In this document: positions 1-9,176 of the stretch, one piece after another
Layout: the number at the start of each line of letters is the position of its first letter
Position numbering within the stretch: position 1 is the stretch's first letter
Source: Amycolatopsis bartoniae
Lineage (GTDB): Bacteria > Actinomycetota > Actinomycetes > Mycobacteriales > Pseudonocardiaceae
Assembly (NCBI RefSeq): GCF_014191255.1
Contig: NZ_JACHWH010000004.1
Coordinates: forward strand, 1-64,000
Direction: 5' to 3'
DNA length: 64,000 bases
Position numbers and translations under genes: made by a program
Notes under the pieces: model-generated
Told to the model about the DNA's origin: nothing
Seen by the model: only the letters and a program-made list of their open reading frames with translations
Databases searched by the model: none

Positions 1-378
1 GGCGGCAGGCTGCCGCTGGGCAAGCGGACGCGGGCCGGGCTGGCCGCCGAGCCGGAGGAGAAGATGGGCGGCGGGCGCAAGCGCCGCTCGGAGTCCCCGT
101 CCTCGGCGGCGCGGACCACGCGCAAGCGCCGCCGCACGCGCGGCGGAGCGGGTGCCGCGGAGGCCATCGAGTCGGCGGACGCGAAGGCCGAGGCTGGCTC
201 GACGGACGACGAGCGCCCGGCACGCCGCCGGACCCGGACGCGCAGTGGCGAGACCGCTCCCCCGGCGGAGCGCGAGAACCGCGAGAGCGCGGACAACGCG
301 GAGCGCCCCGCCCGGCGGAGGCGCCGCAGGCGTTCCGGCGCGGCAAACGCATCTGATACGCCCGCTTCGGCAGACTGA
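1..378 (+). CDS. DEAD-box RNA helicase, C-terminal tail (partial)
   Basis: The frame is open from the first base and stops at 376-378, so this is the end of a gene that starts outside the window. The visible 125 residues are low in complexity and very basic. They contain two copies of an ERPARRR...RSG motif, which looks like an RNA-binding tail. The following gene resembles the protein that follows rhlE in mycobacteria, which supports an RhlE-type ATP-dependent RNA helicase. No helicase motif is visible, so the family call rests on context and tail composition. A ribosomal-protein or Rne-like tail is the main alternative. Confidence 0.55.
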   Translation, partial: GGRLPLGKRTRAGLAAEPEEKMGGGRKRRSESPSSAARTTRKRRRTRGGAGAAEAIESADAKAEAGSTDDERPARRRTRTRSGETAPPAERENRESADNAERPARRRRRRRSGAANASDTPASAD

Positions 379-417
379 GCACTCGGGAAGTCGCGCCGAA
401 CAACGGGAGCAGTGCAG

Positions 418-2652
418 GTGAGGGAGCCCGCCGAGGGGACGTCGAACCACGACGAGGGCCGGACCGGTGGCCAGGAGGAGACTGCCGACCACCGTCCGGC
501 ACGGCCGGAGGCCGGTGCGCCCGCCAGCGGGACGGCCGAGGCCAGTGCGCCTGCTGGCGGCACGGCCGAGGCCGGTGCGCCTGACAGCGGGGCGGCCGAG
601 GCCGGTGCACCTGCTGATGGCGTGCCGGAGGCTGACGCACCTGCTGGCAAGGCGGCGGAGGCTGGCGCGTCTGCCGACGGGGCGGCCCAGGCCATGCCGC
701 CGGAGGTGGCAGGCACATCAGCCGAGCCCGGTGGCTCCGAGGTGCCCGCGGCGCCGGAAGCTCAGGCAAGTGAGGCGGGCGACCAACCTGCCGATCTGCC
801 CAGCACGAGCCACTCACCTGCTCCGGAGTCCTCCGCAGGTCAAGGCCCTGCGGAGGAAGCCCCGGTGGCCACCACTGCGCCCGCTACCGAGCCCCCCGCC
901 GCGGAGGCTCCCTCGGCAGGCACCACTTCGGCGGGCACTTCCCCCACCGAACCCGCCCCCATGGAGGCGCGCGCGGGCAACCCACCCGCCGAGCCATCAG
1001 GCACCACTCCGGCGGGTGCTTCACCCGTAGAACCGGCTGCCGCCGACGAGGTACCGGGCAGCGGTCACTCCCCAACGGGAAGCGCCGAGCCACCGGTCAC
1101 CGCCCCGGCGCCCACGGACGAAACCCCCAACACCGGCCACTCCCCGACCACCCCCCTGAGCTGGGCCGCCTTCACCCCCCGCCACTCGCCTTCCTCCACT
1201 GACCAACCCGACGCCAGGAGCCGCGAGCCGAAGCACGCCCTTGGCACCCGGGACAACCTCAAGCCCGTCGTGTTCACCCCCGACCCCGCCCAGCCCCGCG
1301 GCGGGCGGCACCGGCGGCGGCCCGACGACTCCGAGGTCACCCAGATCATCGGTGTCGAGGACGTGCTCGCCGCCGCGGGAGCGAACACCACCACCTCGCC
1401 GCCCCGCCGGCACACCGTCGGCCGTGACCGGCCCTCGCCGTGGAGCAAGCCCCGCGATCGGGTGATCGCCGTGGTCATCGCGGTCGTCGTGGTGGCCGTG
1501 GGCGTCGTCGTGTGGGCCGGCAGTGAGAGCCGCGCCACCGTCTCCGAGACCACCACCCCCGGGCCCGCGCTCCCCGCCGCCCCCGGCGCCGTTCCCGCCC
1601 AGCTCAGCGAACTCTGGCAGGCCCCCAGCGGCGCCACGACCGTGCCCATCGCCGCGGGCAACGCCGTCGTCACCGCCTCCGGTGGCGAGCTCGACGGGCG
1701 CGACCCCATCACCGGCCAGGTCCGCTGGCGCTACTCCCGCGACCTCACCCTGTGCACCGCCGCCGAGGGCTGGTCCCGCGCCGTCGCCCTGTACCGCCAG
1801 GACGGGGTCAACGGCGAGAGCGGCTGCAGCGAGGTCATCGCCCTCGACCCCGACACCGGGCACCGCAAGGCGCAGCGCACCGGCAGCGCCCAGCTCGGCA
1901 CCGGCCTCGTCACCGACGGCACCTACGTCACCGCGTCCGGCCCGACCCTGCTCAACACCTGGCGCGACGACCTCGTCGAGACCGCCGAGTACGGCCAGGT
2001 TCCCGCGCTCATCAACCCCGGCAAGCAGCCCCGCACCGGCTGCACGTACGGCTCCGTCGCGATGGCCTCCAGCCGCGTCGGCGTGATCGAGCGCTGCCCC
2101 GGCGACCCCGGCGACCGCCTCACCGTCTTCCGCGCCGCACCGAAGGAGTCGGACTCGCCGCAGGTCGTGTTCAGCGTGCTGCTGCCCGGCGTCACCGGCC
2201 GCCTGGTCGCGATGTCCGGCGACTACACCGCCGTCGCGGTCGCCGACCAGAAGCAGCTCGTGCTGTTCGGCCCCGAGGGCTCGGAGGTGTCGGCGTACCC
2301 GCTCGATTTGCCCGCGACCGACCTCGCGCAGGACCCGCCGAACGCCATTCCCGTCACGTCGTCCACCGCGGCCAACGTGTACTGGTACACCGGTTCCAAG
2401 CTGATGGCCTTCTCCCGCGACAAGCTGACTCCACTGTGGACGCTCAGCTCGGCGCTGGGCCCCGGCGTCACGTTCGACAACCAGCTCGTCGTGCCGATCA
2501 CGGGCGGACTCGCGGTGCTGAACGAGCAGGACGGCTCGACGATCCGCACCATCGGCGTCGACCGGCACGGCTACACCGGTCCCGTCCGGCTCTCCGCGAT
2601 CGGCCCCGTGCTGCTGGAGCAGCGTGGCGAAACCCTGGCGGCACTGCGATGA
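418..2652 (+). CDS. Membrane-anchored PQQ/beta-propeller protein with disordered N-terminus
   Basis: A 744-residue protein. The first ~340 residues are disordered, rich in Ala, Pro, Glu and Gly, and begin with six tandem ten-residue repeats of the type EAGAPASGTA. A single membrane helix (about residues 348-367, DRVIAVVIAVVVVAVG) follows. The C-terminal ~350 residues look like a PQQ-type beta-propeller (GRDPITGQVRWRY, LDPDTGHRKAQ, LNEQDGSTIRT). Orientation is probably long tail inside, propeller outside. GTG 418 is preferred over GTG 412 because GGGAG at 405-409 is 8 bases from 418 but only 2 from 412. It resembles the alanine/valine-rich protein next to rhlE in mycobacteria (Rv3212, from memory). 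Exact role unknown. Confidence 0.75.
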   Translation: MREPAEGTSNHDEGRTGGQEETADHRPARPEAGAPASGTAEASAPAGGTAEAGAPDSGAAEAGAPADGVPEADAPAGKAAEAGASADGAAQAMPPEVAGTSAEPGGSEVPAAPEAQASEAGDQPADLPSTSHSPAPESSAGQGPAEEAPVATTAPATEPPAAEAPSAGTTSAGTSPTEPAPMEARAGNPPAEPSGTTPAGASPVEPAAADEVPGSGHSPTGSAEPPVTAPAPTDETPNTGHSPTTPLSWAAFTPRHSPSSTDQPDARSREPKHALGTRDNLKPVVFTPDPAQPRGGRHRRRPDDSEVTQIIGVEDVLAAAGANTTTSPPRRHTVGRDRPSPWSKPRDRVIAVVIAVVVVAVGVVVWAGSESRATVSETTTPGPALPAAPGAVPAQLSELWQAPSGATTVPIAAGNAVVTASGGELDGRDPITGQVRWRYSRDLTLCTAAEGWSRAVALYRQDGVNGESGCSEVIALDPDTGHRKAQRTGSAQLGTGLVTDGTYVTASGPTLLNTWRDDLVETAEYGQVPALINPGKQPRTGCTYGSVAMASSRVGVIERCPGDPGDRLTVFRAAPKESDSPQVVFSVLLPGVTGRLVAMSGDYTAVAVADQKQLVLFGPEGSEVSAYPLDLPATDLAQDPPNAIPVTSSTAANVYWYTGSKLMAFSRDKLTPLWTLSSALGPGVTFDNQLVVPITGGLAVLNEQDGSTIRTIGVDRHGYTGPVRLSAIGPVLLEQRGETLAALR
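508..687 (+). repeat. Six tandem 30-bp coding repeats
   Basis: Units begin at 508, 538, 568, 598, 628 and 658, each starting GAG-GC. They encode ten residues of consensus EAGAPA-G-A and are imperfect (about 60-90% alike). The seventh unit breaks down at 688. The period is exactly ten codons, so copy-number change would keep the frame. Confidence 0.85.
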
Positions 2653-3509
2653 CCGGCCCTCTCACCCCGCACGACGCCGAGCGCCTCGAACTGCCGGGCC
2701 CGCACGGCCCGGTCGCGGCACTGAGCACCAAGGAGGCGGGCAAGGCCATCGCCTTGCTGGTGCACGGCTACACGGGGTCCAAAGAGGACTTCGCACCGGT
2801 GCTGGACGCCATCGCCGACGACGGGTTCCGCGCTGTCGCGATCGACCTGCCCGGCACCTTCGAGTCACCGGGTCCGGAGGACGAGTCCGCGTACCTGCCC
2901 GCCGCGCTCGGGCAGGTCGTGGCGTCGGTCGCCGAGCACCTGGCGAACGAGGGCAAGCCGGTGCTGCTGCTCGGCCACTCGTACGGCGGGCTCGTCGCGC
3001 GCGCCGCGGTGCTCGCCGGGGCGCCGGTCGCCGGGCTGACGCTGATGGACACCGGCCCGTCCGCGCTGCCCGAAGGCCACCGCCGGACGGCGCTCGCCCT
3101 CGGCGAGCCGCTGCTGCGACGGCACGGCATCGAGGCCGCGTATCGGATCCGCGAGGAGATGAACGCCCAGTTCCCTGGCTGGCTGGCCCTGCCTGAGGAG
3201 CTGCGGGAGTTCTACCGGCACCGCTTCGTCTCCTCCAGCCCGCAGGCGCTGCTGGGCATGGCCGACGGCCTGCGCTACGAGCCGGACCTCGTCGCCACGC
3301 TCGCCGAAGCCCTGCGGGAACGCACCGTCCCGGCGCTGGTCGTCGCGGGCGAAGGCGACGACGCGTGGAGCGTGCCGTCCCAGCGGGACATGGCGCAGCG
3401 TCTCGGCGTCCCGTTCGAGACCGTGCCGCACGCCGCGCACTCGCCGAACACCGAGAACCCCCAGGGCCTGCTCGACGTGCTGCTCCCGACGTGGCGCTCC
3501 TGGCTGTGA
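2649..3509 (+). CDS. Alpha/beta-fold hydrolase
   Basis: A 286-residue serine hydrolase of the alpha/beta-hydrolase fold. HGYTGS forms the oxyanion strand and the nucleophile elbow is GHSYGG (Ser about residue 111). A GEGDD loop is a candidate for the acidic residue, and AHSPNTENP near the C-terminus carries the likely catalytic His. There is no signal peptide, so it is cytoplasmic. The ATG overlaps the stop of the propeller gene in an ATGA arrangement, implying translational coupling. The substrate cannot be told from sequence; ester or epoxide hydrolysis and C-C bond hydrolysis are all known in this family. Confidence 0.85.
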   Translation: MTGPLTPHDAERLELPGPHGPVAALSTKEAGKAIALLVHGYTGSKEDFAPVLDAIADDGFRAVAIDLPGTFESPGPEDESAYLPAALGQVVASVAEHLANEGKPVLLLGHSYGGLVARAAVLAGAPVAGLTLMDTGPSALPEGHRRTALALGEPLLRRHGIEAAYRIREEMNAQFPGWLALPEELREFYRHRFVSSSPQALLGMADGLRYEPDLVATLAEALRERTVPALVVAGEGDDAWSVPSQRDMAQRLGVPFETVPHAAHSPNTENPQGLLDVLLPTWRSWL

Positions 3510-3513
3510 CCGC

Positions 3514-3834
3514 CTAACCCCACCAGAACAGCCACAGCGCGGCGAGCAGGAGCACCACGACGACACCTCCGGCGACGCCCGCCACGCGGCCCTCGCCGCG
3601 GTCCGCGAAACGCTGCGCCACCAGGGCGAGCACCGCGGCCACCGGGTGTCCCACCAGCAGCCACAGCCCCGGCCCCGGCGCGCCCAGCAACGCGCACACC
3701 ACGCCCGAGCCGAGGACGATCACGGCCAGCCCCGCCAGCCCGGCGGCCAGCGAACCCGTCAGCCCGCGCCACCACCGGCCCCGCCGGGGGCGTTCCCGCT
3801 CCTCCGGCGCGGCCCGCAGCTCCTCCGTACTCAC
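3514..3834 (-). CDS. Small integral membrane protein
   Basis: A 106-residue protein with a charged N-terminus (RAAPEERERPRRGRWW) followed by three hydrophobic segments: about residues 28-48, 55-72 and 84-104, the last ending LLLAALWLFWWG. It starts with GTG at 3834. It lies 19 bases downstream of the RecB-type nuclease gene and its 3' end faces the hydrolase gene. Similar small membrane proteins sit in this neighbourhood in other actinobacteria. No function can be given. Confidence 0.7.
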   Translation of the reverse strand: MSTEELRAAPEERERPRRGRWWRGLTGSLAAGLAGLAVIVLGSGVVCALLGAPGPGLWLLVGHPVAAVLALVAQRFADRGEGRVAGVAGGVVVVLLLAALWLFWWG

Positions 3835-3853
3835 GAGACGCTCGCCACCTCCC

Positions 3854-4720
3854 TCACGGCGCCAGCAGCTCCCATGACTTCGCCGGCGGCGCCGCCTGCT
3901 GGCCCTCCGCGCAGCTCGGCCGGAAGTCGCACCACGAGCAGCGCACGCCGGGGTTCACCGGGAACAGGACCTCCCTGTCCCCGCCCGCGGTGAGCGTATC
4001 CGTGGCGACCCGCAGGTCCTCGGCCGTCTCCTCCGCCCGGGTGAGGTGCCGCCGCAGGGTGTCCGGCGTGTGCTCCGCCGCCGCGACCGTGCCCGTCGGC
4101 AGGTGGTGCAGCTCCACACGGTGACACGGGCGCCGCAGGGTCCGGGCGGCCGCGACGGCGTACATCGCAAGCGCTTGCGAGCTGCGGGCCTCGTACTCGT
4201 CGGGCGCGCGGCGGCCGGTCTTGTAGTCGACGATCACCAGCTCCGCGTCCCGCTCGTCGATGCGGTCCGCGCGCCCCTCGATGATCATCGACGGCGGCTG
4301 CCCCGGCTCGGGGTTCACCGGCGCGGACACCCAGCGCTCCAGCCCGACCGGCGTCGACGAGACGTCGTTGTGCTCGACGTACTCCATCACCCAGGTCTTC
4401 GCCCGGTCGCGGTACACGGCGGCCTGCTCGGCGTCGGCGAACCCCGCGTCCTGCCAGTGCTCACTGACCAGCTGCGCGGCGCGGACGGGCGTGCGGCGCT
4501 CCGGCGGCAGCTCGAACAGCGCCCGCAACGCGTTGTGCACCACCGCGCCGAGGGTGCTGTGCGCCCACGGACCGCTGCGCTGCGGCGTCGGCCGGTCGAG
4601 GTAGCTCAGCCGGTACCGGCGCGGGCAGTCGGCGAACGTCGCCAGCCGCGCCGGGCTCACCTTGGTCAGGCGCCGCGGCTCCACCGCGAACTCGAACCCC
4701 AGTTGCTCCACGGCCACCAC
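3854..4720 (-). CDS. RecB-family PD-(D/E)XK exonuclease
   Basis: A 288-residue stand-alone nuclease domain like that of RecB/AddB/Cas4. The nuclease core is seen as GRADRID followed by ELVIVDYKTGR, which gives the D...DxK metal site. An early Cys (FADCPRRYRL) and three late Cys (CSWCDFRPSC) match the four ligands of the 4Fe-4S cluster in AddB/Cas4-type enzymes. Expected activity is single-strand DNA exonuclease in repair. The start is one of three close GTG codons (4720, 4717, 4711); marC ends at 4726, so the two are tightly linked. No helicase partner or cas gene lies nearby, so a CRISPR role is not supported. Confidence 0.85.
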   Translation of the reverse strand: MVAVEQLGFEFAVEPRRLTKVSPARLATFADCPRRYRLSYLDRPTPQRSGPWAHSTLGAVVHNALRALFELPPERRTPVRAAQLVSEHWQDAGFADAEQAAVYRDRAKTWVMEYVEHNDVSSTPVGLERWVSAPVNPEPGQPPSMIIEGRADRIDERDAELVIVDYKTGRRAPDEYEARSSQALAMYAVAAARTLRRPCHRVELHHLPTGTVAAAEHTPDTLRRHLTRAEETAEDLRVATDTLTAGGDREVLFPVNPGVRCSWCDFRPSCAEGQQAAPPAKSWELLAP

Positions 4721-4725
4721 CGTAC

Positions 4726-5343
4726 TCAGGCCCCGTCGATGAACCCGCGGACGGAGTTCGCGACGAGCTCGACCGCGATCGCGGCCAGCAGCAGACCCGC
4801 GATCTTCGCCAGCAGCAGGATCCCGCTCTCCTTGATCAGCCGGATGACCAGCCCGGAGTAGCGCATGCACAGGAAGATCACGACGTGCACGACGACGATC
4901 GCCAGCGCGAGCGCGACGTACGACCCCAGGTGCCCGGACGCCTCCCGCACGAACACGATCGTCGCGGCGATCGCCCCCGGCCCGGCCAGCAGCGGCGTGC
5001 CGAGCGGGACCAGCGCGACGTTGACGTCCTCGGCGGCCTCCGGCTCGGTGCCGCCCTTGCCGGTCAGCAGGTCCAGCGCGATCAGCAGCAGGAGCAGCCC
5101 GCCCGCGCCCTGTAGTGCGGGAATGCCGATGCCGAGGTACGCGAGGATCGCCTGCCCCGCCACCGCGAACAGGGAGATCACCAGCAGCGACACCAGCACG
5201 GCCTGCCGGGCGGCGCGCGCCCGCGCGCCCGGTGACTTGCGGCCGACCAGGCTGAGGAACACCGGTACCGTGCCGGGCGGGTCCATGATCACGACGAGCG
5301 TGATGGTGGCCTCGATGAAGACGTTGACGTCGAAGAACGACAC
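4726..5343 (-). CDS. marC: MarC family integral membrane protein
   Basis: A 205-residue protein with about six membrane helices and the MarC-family opening (FIEATITLVVIMDPPGTVPVFLSL). The conserved second half (AGPGAIAATIVFV) is present. Length fits the family. MarC proteins are inner-membrane proteins of uncertain function; the old link with multiple antibiotic resistance was not upheld. The GTG start directly follows the stop of the PHP gene (TGAGTG), so the PHP, marC and nuclease genes form a leftward operon. Confidence 0.88.
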   Translation of the reverse strand: MSFFDVNVFIEATITLVVIMDPPGTVPVFLSLVGRKSPGARARAARQAVLVSLLVISLFAVAGQAILAYLGIGIPALQGAGGLLLLLIALDLLTGKGGTEPEAAEDVNVALVPLGTPLLAGPGAIAATIVFVREASGHLGSYVALALAIVVVHVVIFLCMRYSGLVIRLIKESGILLLAKIAGLLLAAIAVELVANSVRGFIDGA

Positions 5344-6204
5344 TCAGCCCACCGCGACCCGGTAACCGGAGGCCTTGTCGACGAGCGCTTCGAGCGACTC
5401 GGGCGGGGTGGTCTCCGCGCCGATCGCGATCGTCTTGTTCGTGCCGTGGTAGTCGCTCGACCCGGTGGGCACGAGGTTCAGCTCGCGGGCGAGGCCGCGC
5501 AGCTGGACGCGGGTCTCCTCGTCGTGGTTGGGGTGGTCCACCTCGACGCCGGTCAGCCCGTGCTCGGCGAGCGCGACGAGCGTGTCGACGGAGACGATCC
5601 GGCCCCGGCTGCGGGCGAACGGGTGCGCGAACACGGTGACCCCGCCCGCTTCGGCGATCATGTCGATCGCGTCCTCGACCGGCGTGTCCTGACGCGGGAG
5701 GTAGTAGCCGCGCCCGGCGCCGAGGTACTCGGCGAACGCCTGGTCGACCGTCGAAACGAGCCCGGCGCGGACCAGGGCCTGCGCGAGGTGCGGGCGCCCG
5801 GCCGGGGAGTCGGCGGGCAACAGACCCATGATCTCGTCGGCGTCGACGGGCAGGCCGTCGGCAGCCATCCGCTCGGCCATCGCCCGGACGCGCGTACGCC
5901 GTTCGAGGCGCAGGCGCGTCTGCTCGGTGACGACCGCGGGGGACGTCGGGTCGAACAGGTACGCGAGCAGGTGCACGCTGATGCCGTGCGGGCTGTCGTG
6001 GTAGCTCACGCACGACAGCTCCGCGCCGGGCACGAGGGTCAGCCCGGGTGGCAGCGCCGCGGTGGCGGCGTCCCAGCCCGCTGTGGTGTCGTGGTCGGTG
6101 AGCGCGACCACGTCCAGGCCTGCCTGTGCGGCCACCTGGACGAGTTCGGCTGGGCTGTCCGTGCCATCGGAGACGGTCGAATGGGTGTGCAGGTCGATGC
6201 GCAT
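5344..6204 (-). CDS. PHP-domain metal-dependent phosphoesterase
   Basis: A 286-residue PHP-domain protein similar to the stand-alone YciV/TrpH-type phosphoesterases. Metal-binding motifs are visible: DLHTHST at the N-terminus, ALTDHDT, AHPF and the late GSSDYHG. The fold hydrolyses phosphoesters, for example 3',5'-nucleoside bisphosphates or short RNA in characterised relatives; the substrate here is unknown. ATG 6204 is preferred over 6213 because a -10-like CAGAAT lies 7 bases before it and no Shine-Dalgarno site is present, suggesting a leaderless transcript. It heads the run into marC and the RecB-like nuclease. Confidence 0.85.
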   Translation of the reverse strand: MRIDLHTHSTVSDGTDSPAELVQVAAQAGLDVVALTDHDTTAGWDAATAALPPGLTLVPGAELSCVSYHDSPHGISVHLLAYLFDPTSPAVVTEQTRLRLERRTRVRAMAERMAADGLPVDADEIMGLLPADSPAGRPHLAQALVRAGLVSTVDQAFAEYLGAGRGYYLPRQDTPVEDAIDMIAEAGGVTVFAHPFARSRGRIVSVDTLVALAEHGLTGVEVDHPNHDEETRVQLRGLARELNLVPTGSSDYHGTNKTIAIGAETTPPESLEALVDKASGYRVAVG

Positions 6205-6242
6205 CGAGCCCATTCTGACCTATGCGCCGAGCGGGCCCTTCC

Positions 6243-6803
6243 TCAACCGACCATCTTCTTGCCGCGCGCGAGGCGCTGGGCCTTGATCATCGAGAAGCGC
6301 TCGCTCTGCTTCTGCTTGTCGCCGAACACCAGCTCGGAGATGGTGTCGTAGAACTCCTCCGGCCGCGGCAGGTAGTCGATCCGGTTCAGCGCCTGGATCT
6401 GGCCTGCCGACTCGACGATCACCGTGCCGTAGCCGAACAGGCGACCCCACGCGGTGCGCTCGTACGTCAGGTCGGTGACCTTGCTGATCGGCATCATGGC
6501 GACCTTCGTGGTGAACACGCCGGTGGTGAGCACGAACCGCTTGTCCGTGACCACCAGGCGCTCGACCCACCACTCCATCACCTTGAAGGCGAAGACCAGC
6601 ACCACCAGCAGCGCCGCGTACCACAGGATGTTCTGCACGATGTACAGCGACGGCGGCAGCAGGTAGGACACCATCACGCAGATCGCGAGCAGCGCGACCG
6701 TCTCGAAGATGTCCCAGGCCAGTACGGACCAGTGCCTGCGGACCCGGACGACTCGCCGCTCGGTGTCGAGCAGGTACTCGTCGGGATCGCGGGGGGCGAA
6801 CAC
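6243..6803 (-). CDS. PH-domain (bPH2/YdbS-like) membrane protein
   Basis: A 186-residue protein. Residues ~25-70 hold two membrane helices ([20 protein letters not shown] and [15 protein letters not shown]). They are followed by a bacterial PH domain ([16 protein letters not shown] ... [25 protein letters not shown]), ending in a basic tail. Proteins of this kind are common in actinobacteria; a membrane role is likely but no mechanism is established. It begins with GTG, three bases after the stop of the upstream small gene, so the two are co-transcribed. Confidence 0.82.
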   Translation of the reverse strand: MFAPRDPDEYLLDTERRVVRVRRHWSVLAWDIFETVALLAICVMVSYLLPPSLYIVQNILWYAALLVVLVFAFKVMEWWVERLVVTDKRFVLTTGVFTTKVAMMPISKVTDLTYERTAWGRLFGYGTVIVESAGQIQALNRIDYLPRPEEFYDTISELVFGDKQKQSERFSMIKAQRLARGKKMVG

Positions 6804-6806
6804 CGG

Positions 6807-7037
6807 CTATCCGTTGAACACGTTGCTGACGAAGGTGATCACCGCTTCGGCCGAGCTCCGCAGGAAGTCGACGATGTTGCTGACGAGGTGCGCGGCTTGG
6901 CCTGGTTGGGCGATGACGAAGAACAAGACCAACGCGATACCCGCGATCGACGCTATCTTCTTCACGTCCACAACGATCAATCCCGTCTCTTGCTCCGGCA
7001 TCGGTTCTGCGAGCTCACCAGTAACGTTGTACCGCAC
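6807..7037 (-). CDS. Small single-pass membrane protein
   Basis: Up to 76 residues, with one hydrophobic helix in the middle ([18 protein letters not shown]) and a short amphipathic C-terminus ([23 protein letters not shown]). The GTG at 7037 has TAACGG six bases upstream and could be leaderless. ATG 7001 (63 residues) is an alternative. Its stop is three bases from the PH-domain gene, so the two may form a membrane complex. This partnership is inferred only from spacing. Confidence 0.6.
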   Translation of the reverse strand: MRYNVTGELAEPMPEQETGLIVVDVKKIASIAGIALVLFFVIAQPGQAAHLVSNIVDFLRSSAEAVITFVSNVFNG

Positions 7038-7154
7038 TGCGCACCGTTACGGGAGAAAAGTCCCGCGCTTGGGTCAGTGCCCGCTTACGATCTTACCGTA
7101 TGGCTACTCTCCGTGTACACCTTGAGGCTGTCGGAAGCCCACTACGCTGCGGTT

Positions 7155-7541
7155 ATGGGTGCGGAGCGTTGCGTCGGAGGCATCGTGCACGACCCGGCCG
7201 GCCGGCTGCTGGTGATCCGGCGCGGGCACGAGCCGGGGCGCGGGCTGTGGTCGCTACCGGGCGGGCGGGTCGAGCCCGGCGAGAGTGACGCGCAGGCCGT
7301 GGTGCGGGAGATGCGCGAGGAGACCGGCCTGGACGTGCGTCCCGGCGCGCTGGTGGGCACGGTGGTGCGCGGGCGGTACGAGATCCACGACTACGCCTGC
7401 GAGGTCCTCAGCGGCGACCTCAGGGCGGGCGACGATGCGGACGAGGCGCGCTGGGTGGACTCAGCGGCCTTCACGGCGCTGGAGCTCACGGAGGGTCTGG
7501 CGGAGGTTCTCGCGGAGTGGGACAGCCTCCCCCGCTGCTAG
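7155..7541 (+). CDS. NUDIX hydrolase
   Basis: A 128-residue pyrophosphohydrolase with a canonical Nudix box (GRVEPGE ... REMREETGL), which binds Mg2+ and cleaves nucleoside diphosphates linked to another moiety. The length is that of a minimal MutT/ADP-ribose-type enzyme and the substrate is not predictable. The start at ATG 7155 is supported by TACGCT six bases upstream and TTGAGG at 7122-7127. No Shine-Dalgarno site is seen, so a leaderless mRNA is likely. Confidence 0.88.
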   Translation: MGAERCVGGIVHDPAGRLLVIRRGHEPGRGLWSLPGGRVEPGESDAQAVVREMREETGLDVRPGALVGTVVRGRYEIHDYACEVLSGDLRAGDDADEARWVDSAAFTALELTEGLAEVLAEWDSLPRC

Positions 7542-7544
7542 GTC

Positions 7545-9155
7545 TCAACCCTGGATGCGGCTCTCCCGCCCCGACCAGTCCCGCTCCCGCAGCTGGAACT
7601 TCTGGATCTTCCCCGTCGACGTCTTGGGCAGCTCCCCGACGAACTCCACCGCGTCCGGCACCTTGTACCGCGCGATCTGCCCGCGCACGTGCTCCCGCAG
7701 CTCGTCCGCCGTCACCGAAGCACCGTCGCGCAGCACCACGTACGCCTTCGGCCGCTCGCCCCACCGCTCGTCGGGCACGCCGACCACGGCGACCTCCAGC
7801 ACCGCGGGGTGCGAGTCCACCGCGGCCTCCACCTCGATCGTCGAGATGTTCTCGCCACCCGAAACGATGATGTCCTTCGCCCGATCGCGTAGCTGGATGT
7901 ACCCGTCCGGGTGCCAGACGCCGAGATCGCCGGAGTGGAACCATCCGCCACGGAACGCCTTTTCGGTCGCCTCCGGGTCCTCGAAGTACCCGGACATGAC
8001 GTTGTTCCCGCGCATCACGACCTCGCCCATCGTCGCGCCGTCGCGTGGCACGTCGCGCATCTCCTCGTCCACCACGCGCACGCCGTCGGTCACGATCATC
8101 CCGACGCCCTGGCGGGACATCACCCTGCTGCGCTCGGCGACGTCGAGCTTCAGCCAGCCCTCCTGCGGCTCGCACACGGTGTACGGGCCGTACGTCTCCG
8201 TCAGCCCGTACACGTGCGTCAGGCGCGCGCCCAGTTCCGACATGCGCCGGATGACCGTCGGTGACGGCGGGGCGCCCGCCGTGGTCACCACGACCTCGCG
8301 CGGCAGCGGGTGCGCCTGCGGGGCGTTCGCGATCGTCACCAGCACCGTGGGCGCGCCGTTGAGGTGGGTGATGCCCTCGGTGTCCAGCAGGCGCCAGATC
8401 TCCGTGGCGTCCACCGAGCGCAGGCACACGTGCGTACCGCCGATCGCCGTCACCGCCCAGGTGGTGCACCAGCCGTTGCAGTGGAACATGGGGAGTGTCC
8501 ACAGGTAACGCGACTCCGGCGTGTGTCGCGAGTGGACGATCTCGGCCAGTGAGTTCAGGTACGCGCCGCGGTGGTGGTACATCACGCCCTTGGGCTGCCC
8601 GGTGGTGCCGGACGTGTAGTTGATCGAGATCGTGCCGCGCTCGTCCGCGACCGTCCAGGGCAGCGGTTCGCCGGAGCCGCGCGCCAGCAGGTCGGGGTAC
8701 GAGATGCCGCCCACCGCGGGGTCGGGCGTGGCGCCGGAAGCGGGGTCGGTGACCGTCACGACCTCGGCGACCGGGAGGTCGGGCGGGAGCGACGGGTGCA
8801 GCGCCGCGTCCACGACCAGCACCTTCGCGCCGGAGTGGCTCAGGATGTGCCGGATCTCGGCAGGCGCGAGGCGCGTGTTGATCGCGACCAGGACCGCGCC
8901 CGCCAGCGGCACGGCGAAGTGCGCGACGAGCATCTCGGGCAGGTTCGGCAGCAGGTAGGCCACGCGGTCCCCGGCCTCGACCCCGGACGCGCGCAGGGCG
9001 TGCGCGACGCGGGTGGTCTCCGCTGCGAACTCCCGGTACGTCACGCGCCGCTCGCCGTAGACGATGGCTTCCTTGTCGGGGAAGACCTCCGCGGAGCGCT
9101 CCAGGAACGCCAGCGGGGTCAGTGGCGTGAACCAGGTGTCGTCAACGTTGACCAT
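7545..9155 (-). CDS. AMP-dependent fatty acyl-CoA synthetase (FadD type)
   Basis: A 536-residue ANL-superfamily ligase that activates a carboxylic acid to acyl-AMP and then acyl-CoA. Motifs run in order: YTSGTTGQPKG (P-loop), GLTETYGP, SGDLGVWHPDGY, RAKDIIVSGGENIS and the C-terminal lysine loop STGKIQK. It resembles medium/long-chain AlkK-like synthetases. A MaoC dehydratase gene nearby suggests fatty-acid degradation. TAACCT lies 7 bases before the ATG without a Shine-Dalgarno site, indicating a leaderless start. The gene converges with the NUDIX gene with only 3 bases between stops. Confidence 0.9.
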   Translation of the reverse strand: MVNVDDTWFTPLTPLAFLERSAEVFPDKEAIVYGERRVTYREFAAETTRVAHALRASGVEAGDRVAYLLPNLPEMLVAHFAVPLAGAVLVAINTRLAPAEIRHILSHSGAKVLVVDAALHPSLPPDLPVAEVVTVTDPASGATPDPAVGGISYPDLLARGSGEPLPWTVADERGTISINYTSGTTGQPKGVMYHHRGAYLNSLAEIVHSRHTPESRYLWTLPMFHCNGWCTTWAVTAIGGTHVCLRSVDATEIWRLLDTEGITHLNGAPTVLVTIANAPQAHPLPREVVVTTAGAPPSPTVIRRMSELGARLTHVYGLTETYGPYTVCEPQEGWLKLDVAERSRVMSRQGVGMIVTDGVRVVDEEMRDVPRDGATMGEVVMRGNNVMSGYFEDPEATEKAFRGGWFHSGDLGVWHPDGYIQLRDRAKDIIVSGGENISTIEVEAAVDSHPAVLEVAVVGVPDERWGERPKAYVVLRDGASVTADELREHVRGQIARYKVPDAVEFVGELPKTSTGKIQKFQLRERDWSGRESRIQG

Positions 9156-9176
9156 GCCTGGAAGGTTAAGCGGCGG

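Noticed and set aside
1021-2568. Long open frame on the minus strand opposite the propeller gene
   Set aside because: It is the low-complexity shadow typical of high-GC DNA (GGG-, RR- and AG-rich); the plus frame has a membrane helix and propeller motifs.
3854-4720. Cas4 of a CRISPR system
   Set aside because: The fold and Cys set are Cas4/AddB-like, but there is no array, cas1 or cas2; stand-alone RecB-like nucleases are common in actinobacteria.
6222-7154. Upstream extension of the NUDIX frame
   Set aside because: It is antisense to the PH-domain and small membrane genes and has no domain; the Nudix fold starts at ATG 7155.
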